Source: Bacilli bacterium (lineage in GTDB: Bacteria > Bacillota_I > Bacilli_A > RF39 > UBA660). Taken from it: a DNA stretch of 54,874 bases. The stretch spans positions 1 to 54,874 of the forward strand of contig JAFSAI010000015.1 in assembly GCA_017441065.1 (NCBI GenBank), in the 5' to 3' direction. The notes beneath the pieces are model-generated. The model was not told where the DNA came from and ran no database searches. It saw nothing but the letters and a program-made list of their open reading frames with translations. Positions 1-8,207 of this stretch are shown here, one piece after another. The translations under genes were made by a program, and so were the position numbers. The number at the start of each line of letters is the position of its first letter. Within the stretch, counting starts at the first letter, position 1.

Positions 1-29
1 ATCCAAAGTTTTTTGTTAACAACTCTCAT
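1..29 (-). CDS. 5' end of an unidentified CDS leaving the window
   Basis: An ATG at 29 opens a frame reading MRVVNKKLW before the left edge cuts it off. A Shine-Dalgarno-like AGAAGGG lies about 9 nt upstream, and a promoter with a G9 spacer lies just before that (61-88). Nine residues are far too few to name a product. The case for a gene rests on the RBS plus promoter arrangement. Its transcription is the possible target of slipped-strand variation in the G tract. Confidence 0.4.
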
Positions 30-60
30 ATTATCTTACCCTTCTTTTATTTATAAGGTA

Positions 61-88
61 AGTATATATTACCCCCCCCCGAAGTCAA
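61..88 (-). promoter_or_regulatory. Promoter with nine-G spacer, possibly phase variable
   Basis: On the minus strand TTGACT (88-83) is followed by a 16-nt spacer and TATACT (66-61). Nine of the spacer bases are an uninterrupted G run (80-72), which stands out in such AT-rich DNA. Gain of one G would give the optimal 17-nt spacing. It faces the truncated gene starting at 29. Confidence 0.5.
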
Positions 89-109
89 ATTTTTTTGAAA
101 TTTTTGTTA

Positions 110-139
110 AAAACAAAAAAGAATGATTTCTCATTCTTT
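110..139 (-). terminator. Intrinsic terminator after the small hydrophobic peptide gene
   Basis: AAAGAATGA (139-131 read on minus) pairs across a 4-nt loop with TCATTCTTT (126-118). On the minus strand the hairpin is followed by a T-rich run. It would end transcripts from the peptide gene at 348-244 and separates them from the promoter at 61-88. Confidence 0.65.
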
Positions 140-243
140 GAATATTTTATCTACCAAATATACTTGTATATTATTCTAACTTATAATATACTCTTCTTAG
201 GAAGCGTGAATTTCACGTCACCTATTTTTGTGTTGACGCTATT

Positions 244-348
244 CTATTTTAATATTAGAATGGCGCTTTTTATTTCTGCTACTAATACAATCAGTAACAT
301 TAATATTATTATTACTAATAAAAACTTGTTTAGGGTTTTTACTTTCAT
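244..348 (-). CDS. 34-residue hydrophobic peptide, type I toxin-like
   Basis: The frame begins at ATG 348 behind a near-perfect RBS (AAAGGAGGTGATGAGCGT) and encodes 34 residues: a basic N-terminus (MKVKTLNKF), one hydrophobic helix (LLVIIILMLLIVLV) and a short polar tail. This is the layout of type I toxins such as the holin-like, TxpA and Fst groups, but no specific family is proven. The last codons form the 5' arm of a hairpin (GCGCCATTCTA with TAGAATAGCGTC) spanning the stop. The same ORF length and hairpin placement recur at 45688-45792. An antisense RNA from the plus strand is expected for a type I system, but I could not place a convincing promoter for it. Confidence 0.6.
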   Translation of the reverse strand: MKVKTLNKFLLVIIILMLLIVLVAEIKSAILILK

Positions 349-425
349 ACGCTCATCACCTCCTTTACAGGTTCAATACTACCTCCCCGCTCAGTAAGTT
401 TTAGGCGACGCCACATTCAACACTT

Positions 426-454
426 CCATATTCATTTAATCACAATGAATATGG
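426..454. repeat. 10-bp perfect inverted repeat between ileS and the peptide gene
   Basis: CCATATTCAT (426-435) and ATGAATATGG (445-454) form a perfect inverted repeat with a 9-nt loop. No T-tract follows on either strand at terminator distance, so it is not a clear terminator. It lies in the presumed 5' region of the small peptide transcript and could be an operator or mRNA structure. Confidence 0.4.
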
Positions 455-487
455 ATTGTAAATTATTTTCGTATATCTTTTTTCGAC

Positions 488-510
488 AAAAAAGACTAGA
501 TTAACTAGCC
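488..510 (-). terminator. Intrinsic terminator of ileS
   Basis: GGCTAG and CTAGTC pair (one G-U) with the ileS TAA stop inside the loop, followed by six T on the minus strand. Confidence 0.6.
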
Positions 511-3500
511 TTTTCAATTTCAACATATACTTTGATACCATTAACTGACATTTCATTAACATCTAATTCTTTTTCTACAATATTTAATGCTAATGTTTCA
601 TTTTTAATGTAGTCTGAATATTTATCTACAACAGTTTTAAATTCTTCACTATTATAGTAAATATTAATTCTATCACTAACATCATATCCATTAGTTTTTC
701 TCATATTTTGAATTTTAGAAATAAATTCACGAGCGTGACCTTCTAAAACTAAATCTTCAGTTAAATTAGTATTTAAAATAATAAATAAATTATCAAGTAC
801 ACCAACGTTAAATCCTTCTTTAGAAGAAATCTTAACTTCAAACATATCTTTAGTAATTAAAACATCTTCAAATTTAACTTCTTCACTATTTAATTCTGCA
901 ACTGTTTTAGTTTGTAAAAATTCTTCATAAGCTTTTAACTTAGAACCTAAAACTTTACCTACAACTTTATAATTTGGTTTAACAGATAAATTCATATATT
1001 TAGTTAAATCTTCTTCACTTAAAATAGTTTTAACGTTTAATTCTTCTTCAATTAATGGAACTAAATCTACTATTTTTTCATAAACATTATTATCAATGAT
1101 TGCTTCAGCTAAAGGAGTTCTAACTTTAATTTTAGTTTCTTCTCTAACCATTCTACCCATAGAAATTAGATTTCTAACTAAATCCATTTTTTCTTCTAAT
1201 TTTAAATCAATAAGTGATTCATCATACTTAGGATAATCTGCAGTATGTACAGAATATTCATGAGTAAGTTTAGTGTAAATTTCTTCACTAATGAATGGTA
1301 CTACTGGAGCAATTATCTTAGATAGTCCTACTAAAACTTCATAAGTAGTCATATATACAGCTTTTTTAGAATCATCTAAAGTACTACCCCAGAAACGATT
1401 TCTACATCTTCTGATGTACCAATTTGATAAATCTTCTGATACAAAGTTAGTTATATTTCTAACTACTTTATTTAAATCATATTCTTCATAACCTTCAGTA
1501 ACTACTTTTAAAAGTGAATTATATCTAGATAATAACCATTTATCTATTTCTTCTCTATTTTCTACTGCTATATTACATTCATCAATATCAATGTTATCTG
1601 TAGTAGCATACATTGAGAAGAAATTATAAGTATTTTTTAAAGGATTGAAGAATTTAGAATATACTTCTTTTAATCCATCTTCATCAAATTTAAGTGGTGT
1701 CCATACAGGTGATACATAAGGTAAATACCATCTTACTGTGTCTGCTCCATATTTTTCCATAATACTAAATGGTTCAATTGCATTACCTTTAGATTTATGC
1801 ATTTTATGACCATTTTTATCAAGTAATAATTCATTTACTAATACATTCTTATATGGTGAACATCCTTTAACAAATGTAGAAATTACAAGTAATGAATAGA
1901 ACCATCCTCTTGTTTGGTCAATTCCTTCACAAATGAAATCTGCTGGAAATTGACTATTAAATAATTCTTCATTTTCAAATGGATAATGATATTGTGCAAA
2001 AGGCATAGCACCTGAATCAAACCAACAATCGATTACATCTTTTACTCTTGACATTTCTTTTCCACAATCTGGACAAGTAATATGAACATCATCAACATAA
2101 GGTCTATGTAAATCTATTGTTTCATCAATAGATTCAATAGCTTTTTCAACTAATTCTTTACGAGATCCAATCATTTCATCATGACCACAAGAACATCTCC
2201 ATAATGGAAGCGGTGTTCCCCAATAACGACTTCTAGAGATTGCCCAGTCATTTAAATTTTCTAACCAGTTACCAAATCTTTTTTCTCCAACAAATGATGG
2301 ATACCAATTAACAGTCTTATTATTTTCAACTATTTTATCTTTTAATTTAGTAACTTCTAAATAAAATGATGGTTTAGAATAATAAATAAGTGGTGATTTA
2401 CATCTCCAACAATGTGGATAATTATGTACTATTTTTTGTTTCTTAAATAATTTATCATTAGCTTTTAAATATTTAATTACTTCTAAATCAGCATCAAATA
2501 CTAACATACCTTTCCAAGGACCAACATTGTAACAACCATCTTCTCCAACTGGATTTAAATATGGTAAATTATAATTTTTACCTACTAATGCATCATCGGC
2601 ACCAAATGCTGGAGCAATATGAACTATACCAGTACCATCTTCCATTGTTACATAATTATCACATGTTACAAAGAAAGCTTTTTTATCTACTGTAAGTTCT
2701 GGAATTAATTGTTCATATTCAGTATATTCTAATTCTTTTCCTGTATAAGTTTCTAACACTTTATAGTCTTCGCCTAAAACTTTATTTGCAAGTTTTTCTG
2801 CTACTATAAATTTATATCCCATTGATTCACATAATACATATTTTTCATCTGGGTTAACACAGATAGCAACATTTGCTAAAAGTGTCCATGGTGTAGTTGT
2901 CCATACTAAGAAATATACATCGCTATCTTTCTTCTTCATTGGAACAATTACTGTATCAACAGATACTTCTTTATATCCTTGAGCAACTTCATGAGAAGCA
3001 AGACCTGTACCACATCTAGGACAATATGGTAAAATTTTACTTCCTTCATAAAAATAACCTTCATCAAAGAATTTCTTTAATATCCACCATTCAGTTTCAA
3101 TATAATCATTATCATATGTTATATATCTATTTTCTAAATCAATAAATTGTCCCATTTTAGTTGTTAAATCGCAGAATGCCTTTTCATTTTCCCAAACAGC
3201 TTTTCTACACTCTTCATTAAATGGTTCAATTCCATATTTTTCAATATCTCCTTTACCAGAAAAACCAAGTTTTTTTTCTACTTGAACTTCTACTGGCAAT
3301 CCATGAGTATCCCAACCAATTTTTCTTAAAACTTTATGACCTTGCATAGTTTTGTATTTACAAAAACTATCTTTTAAGAATTTAGCTAACATATGATGAA
3401 GTCCTGGCATACCATTAGCAGTTGCCGGTCCATCATAAAATACCCAGTTAGAACTATCTTTTCTATTTTCGATACATTTATCTAAAATATTATCTTTTAG

Positions 3501-3569
3501 AAATCTTTCTCTAATAGAATCTTCTACTCTTGCAACTTCTCTATTATCTAGAGTTTCAAATTTTTTCAT
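501..3569 (-). CDS. ileS: Isoleucyl-tRNA synthetase, type 2, with altered HIGH motif
   Basis: Cytosolic class I synthetase that charges tRNA-Ile with isoleucine. The 1022-residue length and text such as GWDTHGLPVE and WTTTPWTLLAN match IleRS, with the long C-terminal anticodon-binding part typical of the type 2 (eukaryote-like) class. That class includes the mupirocin-resistant enzymes. The KMSKS loop is KMHKS (589-593). The usual HIGH motif reads G56-L57-H58-H59, so the first and third positions (H and G) are exchanged. Cys pairs CPRCG, CWRCK and CPDCG are present. A T-box leader precedes the gene (3592-3820) and its own terminator follows. The start has AGGAAGGTG about 6 nt upstream. It is the only ileS in this window. 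Confidence 0.95.
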   Translation of the reverse strand: MKKFETLDNREVARVEDSIRERFLKDNILDKCIENRKDSSNWVFYDGPATANGMPGLHHMLAKFLKDSFCKYKTMQGHKVLRKIGWDTHGLPVEVQVEKKLGFSGKGDIEKYGIEPFNEECRKAVWENEKAFCDLTTKMGQFIDLENRYITYDNDYIETEWWILKKFFDEGYFYEGSKILPYCPRCGTGLASHEVAQGYKEVSVDTVIVPMKKKDSDVYFLVWTTTPWTLLANVAICVNPDEKYVLCESMGYKFIVAEKLANKVLGEDYKVLETYTGKELEYTEYEQLIPELTVDKKAFFVTCDNYVTMEDGTGIVHIAPAFGADDALVGKNYNLPYLNPVGEDGCYNVGPWKGMLVFDADLEVIKYLKANDKLFKKQKIVHNYPHCWRCKSPLIYYSKPSFYLEVTKLKDKIVENNKTVNWYPSFVGEKRFGNWLENLNDWAISRSRYWGTPLPLWRCSCGHDEMIGSRKELVEKAIESIDETIDLHRPYVDDVHITCPDCGKEMSRVKDVIDCWFDSGAMPFAQYHYPFENEELFNSQFPADFICEGIDQTRGWFYSLLVISTFVKGCSPYKNVLVNELLLDKNGHKMHKSKGNAIEPFSIMEKYGADTVRWYLPYVSPVWTPLKFDEDGLKEVYSKFFNPLKNTYNFFSMYATTDNIDIDECNIAVENREEIDKWLLSRYNSLLKVVTEGYEEYDLNKVVRNITNFVSEDLSNWYIRRCRNRFWGSTLDDSKKAVYMTTYEVLVGLSKIIAPVVPFISEEIYTKLTHEYSVHTADYPKYDESLIDLKLEEKMDLVRNLISMGRMVREETKIKVRTPLAEAIIDNNVYEKIVDLVPLIEEELNVKTILSEEDLTKYMNLSVKPNYKVVGKVLGSKLKAYEEFLQTKTVAELNSEEVKFEDVLITKDMFEVKISSKEGFNVGVLDNLFIILNTNLTEDLVLEGHAREFISKIQNMRKTNGYDVSDRINIYYNSEEFKTVVDKYSDYIKNETLALNIVEKELDVNEMSVNGIKVYVEIEKAS

Positions 3570-3591
3570 TTTTTCACCTTCCTATAAAATA

Positions 3592-3820
3592 AAAAAAGTT
3601 CATAAACATAAGGCCGAGGAAACCCCGCGGTACCACCTTATTTTATGAACGAATTCATCTCATTATGTTAACGCCACCAACGGATTATTTTACTATTATT
3701 TCAAATAATCAACTCCCAAGTGATATAAATTAAAAATCATTTATTAACTTTTCACCGAATTAGTTAACTCTCTAAAAACTATTTTAATTCACGTGTCTTG
3801 TTCAACATTTCAAATTTATA
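3592..3820 (-). promoter_or_regulatory. T-box leader of ileS
   Basis: The minus-strand leader carries the T-box core TGGTACCGCGG (3635-3625). This lies inside a terminator helix in which GTTCATAAAATAAGG pairs with CCTTATGTTTATGAAC, followed by seven T. Upstream are an AGAGAG element and a Stem I-like region with an ATC triplet (3724-3722) placed as the probable Ile specifier. Uncharged tRNA-Ile should favour the antiterminator and switch ileS on. The specifier assignment is less certain than the T-box call. Confidence 0.92.
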
Positions 3821-3826
3821 CTTACA

Positions 3827-3854
3827 ATTATAGCAAAAAAAAAGTTTAAGTCAA
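3827..3854 (-). promoter_or_regulatory. Sigma-A promoter for the ileS T-box transcript
   Basis: TTGACT (3854-3849), 16-nt spacer, TATAAT (3832-3827). It fires away from the divergent gene at 3905. Confidence 0.75.
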
Positions 3855-3904
3855 CTATGATTTTTTGATAAATTATGTTAGAATTATACTAGTGAGGGAT
3901 TGAC

Positions 3905-5200
3905 ATGAAAGATAGTATATTTAGAGAATATGATATTAGAGGTAAATTTCCTAATGACATTAATGAAGATGTTGCTTATAAAATTGGTTTAGGTTATGGT
4001 TCATTTATACAAGAATTTCTTATGCAAGAAGCTTGTGTTGTATCATACGATAATCGACCATCAAGTGAAAAATTACACGATAGTTTAATAAAAGGTTTAA
4101 CTGAAACAGGACTAAAGGTAATAGATTATGGACTAACTACTACTCCAATGCATTATTATGCAAGACATATAAATAATTTATTTGGTATTATGATTACTGC
4201 AAGTCATGAAAATGATGAATATAATGGATTTAAATTTTCATTTGATGAATATTCTGATGCCAAAGGAATAATGGTTAGAGATTTAAAAACTTATATTGAT
4301 AAAGGAAACTTTAAAAGTGGTAATGGTACTGTAGAAGAAAAAGATATAAAAGATGAATATATAAATTATCTTACTAATCATTTAAAATTTGGTAAAAGAA
4401 ATATTAAAGCAATATTTGATTTAAACAACGGAACTACTTCTACTATCATTAATGATGTATTAAAATCACTTAATATCAATTATATTTTAGTTAATAATGA
4501 TAATTTAGAAGAAAGAGTTAAAGAATTAAATGCAAATATTGCTATTAAATTTGATGGAGATGGTGATTCATTTCAAATATATGATGAATTAGGTAATCTT
4601 GTATCTATCGAAGATTATGGAATAATTATTTTAAAAAATCTAATTGATAAAGTTGAAAACAAAAAGTTCTTATTTGATAATTATTGTTCAGATAGTTTTA
4701 AAAAAGAAATTGAAAAATTAAATGGTATTTCTGTAACATCAATGATTGGTACAAACTATGGTTTTGAAAAAATAATAAAAGATAACATTCCTTTTGGAAT
4801 TCATTCAAATGGTACTGCATTTTTAAATGATAGACTTTATTGTACTGGAAGTGCAATATACGGAGCACTTAGATTAATTGAAGTACTTAGTAAAACAGAT
4901 AAAACATTAAGTGAACTTGTTAATACAACAATAAAATACTTTAGCAATCAAAAAACATTTGAATCAACAAATGATAAAAAGAATGATGTTATAAATAATA
5001 TCAAAAAATATTGCAATGAAAAGAATTATAATTATATAGAACATGATGGTTTAAAAGTTATATTTAAAGATAGTTGGGCTTATATAAGAGCAAGTAAAAC
5101 TAATGATAATATTATATTAACTTGTAATTCAAACGATAAAAATAATTTAGATAACTTAGAAAAAATATTTACAACATTAATTGATATTTATAATAAATAG
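3905..5200 (+). CDS. Phosphomannomutase/phosphoglucomutase-family protein, divergent
   Basis: A 431-residue member of the alpha-D-phosphohexomutase family, which moves phosphate between C6 and C1 of hexoses. The N-terminal FREYDIRG, the phosphoserine loop TASH (98-101, Ser100) and the metal loop DGDGDS (217-222) are visible. The metal loop has Ser where Arg is usual. The sugar-binding loop, normally GEXSGH, appears as GIHSNG (298-303). The C-terminal phosphate-binding domain is short. These changes could mean altered substrate use or loss of mutase activity. A -10-like TATACT (3885-3890) and the RBS GAGGGA precede the ATG. The gene is divergent from ileS and has its own terminator. Confidence 0.75.
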   Translation: MKDSIFREYDIRGKFPNDINEDVAYKIGLGYGSFIQEFLMQEACVVSYDNRPSSEKLHDSLIKGLTETGLKVIDYGLTTTPMHYYARHINNLFGIMITASHENDEYNGFKFSFDEYSDAKGIMVRDLKTYIDKGNFKSGNGTVEEKDIKDEYINYLTNHLKFGKRNIKAIFDLNNGTTSTIINDVLKSLNINYILVNNDNLEERVKELNANIAIKFDGDGDSFQIYDELGNLVSIEDYGIIILKNLIDKVENKKFLFDNYCSDSFKKEIEKLNGISVTSMIGTNYGFEKIIKDNIPFGIHSNGTAFLNDRLYCTGSAIYGALRLIEVLSKTDKTLSELVNTTIKYFSNQKTFESTNDKKNDVINNIKKYCNEKNYNYIEHDGLKVIFKDSWAYIRASKTNDNIILTCNSNDKNNLDNLEKIFTTLIDIYNK

Positions 5201-5227
5201 GTATTAAAAAAATACCTATTTTTATTT
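5196..5227 (+). terminator. Terminator of the phosphohexomutase-like gene
   Basis: AATAGGTATT and AATACCTATT form a 10-bp hairpin followed by a T-rich run. The stop codon TAG lies in the 5' arm. Confidence 0.75.
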
Positions 5228-5230
5228 TCA

Positions 5231-5258
5231 TAAAAAAAGTAATTATTTAAATAATTAC
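5231..5258 (-). terminator. Terminator of the 155-residue gene
   Basis: GTAATTATTTAAATAATTAC (5258-5239) is self-complementary and is followed by seven T on the minus strand. It overlaps the last codons of the gene ending at 5247. Confidence 0.65.
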
Positions 5259-5714
5259 CTTATTAACATTTGTAAAATCTAAGCTAGCAGTTTCAACAAA
5301 ATCTTCACTACCAACAATATTTACTAATTCATTTAAATATGAATTATAATTTTCACTATAATCTATTTTAATATTTAAATTCATTCCAAATTCTTTATAT
5401 ATCATATTTGCACGACTTACTAAATAAGTAATTGTACCAATGTTATCTTCATTAATATATAAAATATATTCTCCTTCATAACGTGTAATATCATGAATAA
5501 TTTTTAAAACACTTAATATATCTCCTTCAGTAATAATTATATTACCTAAGCATGGAGATGGAATAATTGTTTCTGCTGTAGTAAAATCTAAGAAATTAAT
5601 TATATCTTCACTTGTTACATTTAATCCAAGTACATTATCTGCTTCAATTAACATATCAAATGATTCTCTTTCTTCGCTTATAAATTGCAATAATCTAGGA
5701 TAAATATTATTCAT
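5247..5714 (-). CDS. Uncharacterised protein, 155 residues
   Basis: I do not recognise this family. The protein is acidic, without signal peptide or membrane helix, and reads as a compact alpha/beta protein. Its start overlaps the end of the 511-residue gene upstream by 8 nt (ATGAATAA), so the two are translationally coupled and probably work together. It ends in its own terminator. No catalytic motif could be picked out. Confidence 0.7.
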   Translation of the reverse strand: MNNIYPRLLQFISEERESFDMLIEADNVLGLNVTSEDIINFLDFTTAETIIPSPCLGNIIITEGDILSVLKIIHDITRYEGEYILYINEDNIGTITYLVSRANMIYKEFGMNLNIKIDYSENYNSYLNELVNIVGSEDFVETASLDFTNVNKVII

Positions 5715-7224
5715 TATTTAACGCTCCCCTATTTAAACTATTTATAAAATCTATAGCATCTTCCATTCTATATGTTCCATTAATTTCACTATATAAATTT
5801 CTTTGCCAATCATTTATAGATGTATGAAAAATTCTCTTTATACCACTATCAGGAAATGTCTTAATATATTCAATTAAGTTTATTCTAGACATTTTACTCA
5901 TTTCAATAAAATTATCAATATTCATTACATAAGTTGCAGTATGAACTGCGGGATTCATTGTTTCTTCATTTTCCCAGAATTTTTCTAAGATTATCTTTCC
6001 ATTTGGATAAACAAAAGCATAATAACCACTAAAAGTATTTAATCCTTTAATAGGTCTTCCAATAAATCCTGAATTTTCTAATATACTTATACGCATATTA
6101 ACTTCATTAATTAATTCATCTTTATTTTTACCTTTAACTTTTTTGGAATATGTAGTGTTACTATGAGCCCCTCTTTTTATACCTTCACCTTCAGGTAAAA
6201 ACTCCCAGTTAACTCTTGTATCACTTGCATATAACTCAGTTATTTTTTCCATTAATCCTATATCTTTATATTTTTCTGAATTACCATCATCTAAAGTTGG
6301 AAGTTTAAATGCTTTGGCTTCCGGATGTCTTTCCATTAGTGCTTTAAAATCAAGTTGCATATTCCATCTTGAATATCTTATTTTTTTACCATTTGGTAAA
6401 GTAAATTTAATTTTAGGATCATATCTTTTATCTGTTTTTGCTACTTCATCAACTGCATTTTGATAATAATATAAATAAGCATAACTATTATCTAATACTC
6501 CACTTTCTTGTTCTCTAATTAAACTAAATTCATAAATAATTTTTGCAAACAATAAATAAAATATATCTGGTTCAAAAGCTTCACTTAATTTATGATGATC
6601 TACTTCTCTATCAAAGAAATCTCCAAGCCCTAACATTCCTCTTTGAAAATCAGTTGTTATTTTATATGCTGATTTTATATAATCAGAAAATTCCATTTTC
6701 TTCTCATAAGGTGCATAATCCATCATTGCTGCCTCAAAATATTCCGAATTAAATTCTTTTTCCATTAAATCTTTTAACTTCAGAGCTTTTTCTCTTAAAG
6801 CTTCAGAAAACGCCATATTAATAGTATCATTATCAATATGAATATTAGATAACAAACTAATTAAATATTGTTGATGTTCTTCATTAGTTCTTCTATATCT
6901 ATCAATATGTTGACTTAAAAATTGAGCAAGTTCAATATAAAAATCTACTTTTGAATAACGAAGACATCTTCCAACATTATTATCATTTGGTTGTGAAACC
7001 ATTCCCACATGTAAATCTAAAATTCTTGGAGTTTTAAAAATTGCCTCTAATGGTTTTTGATATGTTTCTCTATAAAATTCTTCAAATAGATTTTTCCCAT
7101 TTTCAACCTTTGCATTCACCTTTAAATTGTTAATTGTAAAAAGCCAGTCACCACTATATGAAGGTACTGGGTCAAAAATTACACTTGAGCCATCGTATTG
7201 TTCAAAGAAATCTTTCATTGTCAT
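5707..7224 (-). CDS. Uncharacterised protein, about 505 residues
   Basis: A long cytosolic-looking protein with no signal peptide, no transmembrane segment and no motif I can assign. It has many aromatic and charged residues and a His-rich spot (REVDHHKL). The frame is open from 7242, but GAGTGG sits just before ATG 7224. A TATAAT at 7252-7247 would put the transcript start after 7242, so 7224 (or the ATG two codons later) is preferred. It overlaps the next gene by 8 nt, forming a two-gene unit between the phosphohexomutase-like gene and the nucleoside hydrolase. Function unknown. Confidence 0.7.
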   Translation of the reverse strand: MTMKDFFEQYDGSSVIFDPVPSYSGDWLFTINNLKVNAKVENGKNLFEEFYRETYQKPLEAIFKTPRILDLHVGMVSQPNDNNVGRCLRYSKVDFYIELAQFLSQHIDRYRRTNEEHQQYLISLLSNIHIDNDTINMAFSEALREKALKLKDLMEKEFNSEYFEAAMMDYAPYEKKMEFSDYIKSAYKITTDFQRGMLGLGDFFDREVDHHKLSEAFEPDIFYLLFAKIIYEFSLIREQESGVLDNSYAYLYYYQNAVDEVAKTDKRYDPKIKFTLPNGKKIRYSRWNMQLDFKALMERHPEAKAFKLPTLDDGNSEKYKDIGLMEKITELYASDTRVNWEFLPEGEGIKRGAHSNTTYSKKVKGKNKDELINEVNMRISILENSGFIGRPIKGLNTFSGYYAFVYPNGKIILEKFWENEETMNPAVHTATYVMNIDNFIEMSKMSRINLIEYIKTFPDSGIKRIFHTSINDWQRNLYSEINGTYRMEDAIDFINSLNRGALNNE

Positions 7225-7279
7225 ATAACCACTCGCTATCATTATAATTATAGCATTCTTTTAATCATTATAAAATAAT

Positions 7280-7304
7280 AAAAAAAAGAAATTTAATATT
7301 TCTT
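7280..7304 (-). terminator. Terminator of the nucleoside salvage operon
   Basis: AAGAAAT and ATTTCTT form a 7-bp hairpin with a 4-nt loop, followed by eight T on the minus strand. The stop codon of the hydrolase gene lies within it. Confidence 0.65.
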
Positions 7305-8207
7305 TTCAATAACTGTGTCAAACAATATTTGGTAAAATAATTCTGGATTAACATCGTATGCAACTTTGCATTTTCCATTTTCTTTTAATGTTATAAAAGA
7401 TTTACCAATTAATTCGCCATCTATAGCAATATCAACATCTGCATCCATCATCTCAGCAACATTACTATCTATTAAGTACGCAACTGTTAAAGGATCGTTA
7501 AGAATCAAGCCATCATGACCACATTTACGATCAAAAGCTGCTCCTAATCTTGTTATTTGATACAAAGTATTAGCTAATTCACTATCGTGATTTTTTAAAT
7601 ATTCTTCATATTTTTCAGTTAATGGTAATTTAGTAGTAACATTTAATCCAAATAAATATATATTTTCTATTTCCGAATCAAATACTACTTTTGCAGCATG
7701 AGGGTCTTGATAGAAATTAAATTCGGCAAATTTTGTAACATTTCCTTCTACTTTAGCACTTCCCATTATAAGTAAACTTTTTAAATTTTTGGCAAAATCT
7801 TTATCTCTCATTATTGCCAAAGCTACATTAGTTAAGGGACCAACTGCTATTACACTAATCTCACCAGGATTGTTATTAACTGTATTTATTAAAAATTCAA
7901 TTGCATCTCCACTAGTACTTCTTCTAATTGGTTCATAATCTAAATCTCCAAAGCCATTTTTTCCATGAACATAATCAGCTTCAATACTTCTATTTTCTAA
8001 AGATACTTCTGCTCCCTTATAAACTGGAATAAAATCTTTATTACACATATCTAAAATTTTAAAACTATTTCTTATTCCATTTTCTAAACCAGTATTTCCT
8101 GCTACTATTGTTATCCCTAGTAAATCTATATATCTACTTTCTGCAGCTAACAAAATAGCAAAAGTATCATCTATACCAGGATCGGCATCTATTATTACTT
8201 TATTCAT
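7293..8207 (-). CDS. Inosine/uridine-preferring nucleoside hydrolase
   Basis: A 304-residue enzyme of the IUNH family, which hydrolyses ribonucleosides to free base and ribose. The calcium-binding signature DADPGIDD is at 7-14, and IAVGPLTNVALA and NFYQDPHAA follow in the expected order. Its start overlaps the ribokinase gene by 8 nt. The pair forms a pathway in which the hydrolase releases ribose and the kinase traps it as ribose 5-phosphate. Base preference cannot be told from sequence alone. Confidence 0.92.
   Translation of the reverse strand: MNKVIIDADPGIDDTFAILLAAESRYIDLLGITIVAGNTGLENGIRNSFKILDMCNKDFIPVYKGAEVSLENRSIEADYVHGKNGFGDLDYEPIRRSTSGDAIEFLINTVNNNPGEISVIAVGPLTNVALAIMRDKDFAKNLKSLLIMGSAKVEGNVTKFAEFNFYQDPHAAKVVFDSEIENIYLFGLNVTTKLPLTEKYEEYLKNHDSELANTLYQITRLGAAFDRKCGHDGLILNDPLTVAYLIDSNVAEMMDADVDIAIDGELIGKSFITLKENGKCKVAYDVNPELFYQILFDTVIEKKY

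Noticed and set aside
95-397. 100-residue ORF on the plus strand
   Set aside because: It has no RBS, covers the terminator and antisense of the small peptide gene on the minus strand, and reads as low-complexity hydrophobic translation.
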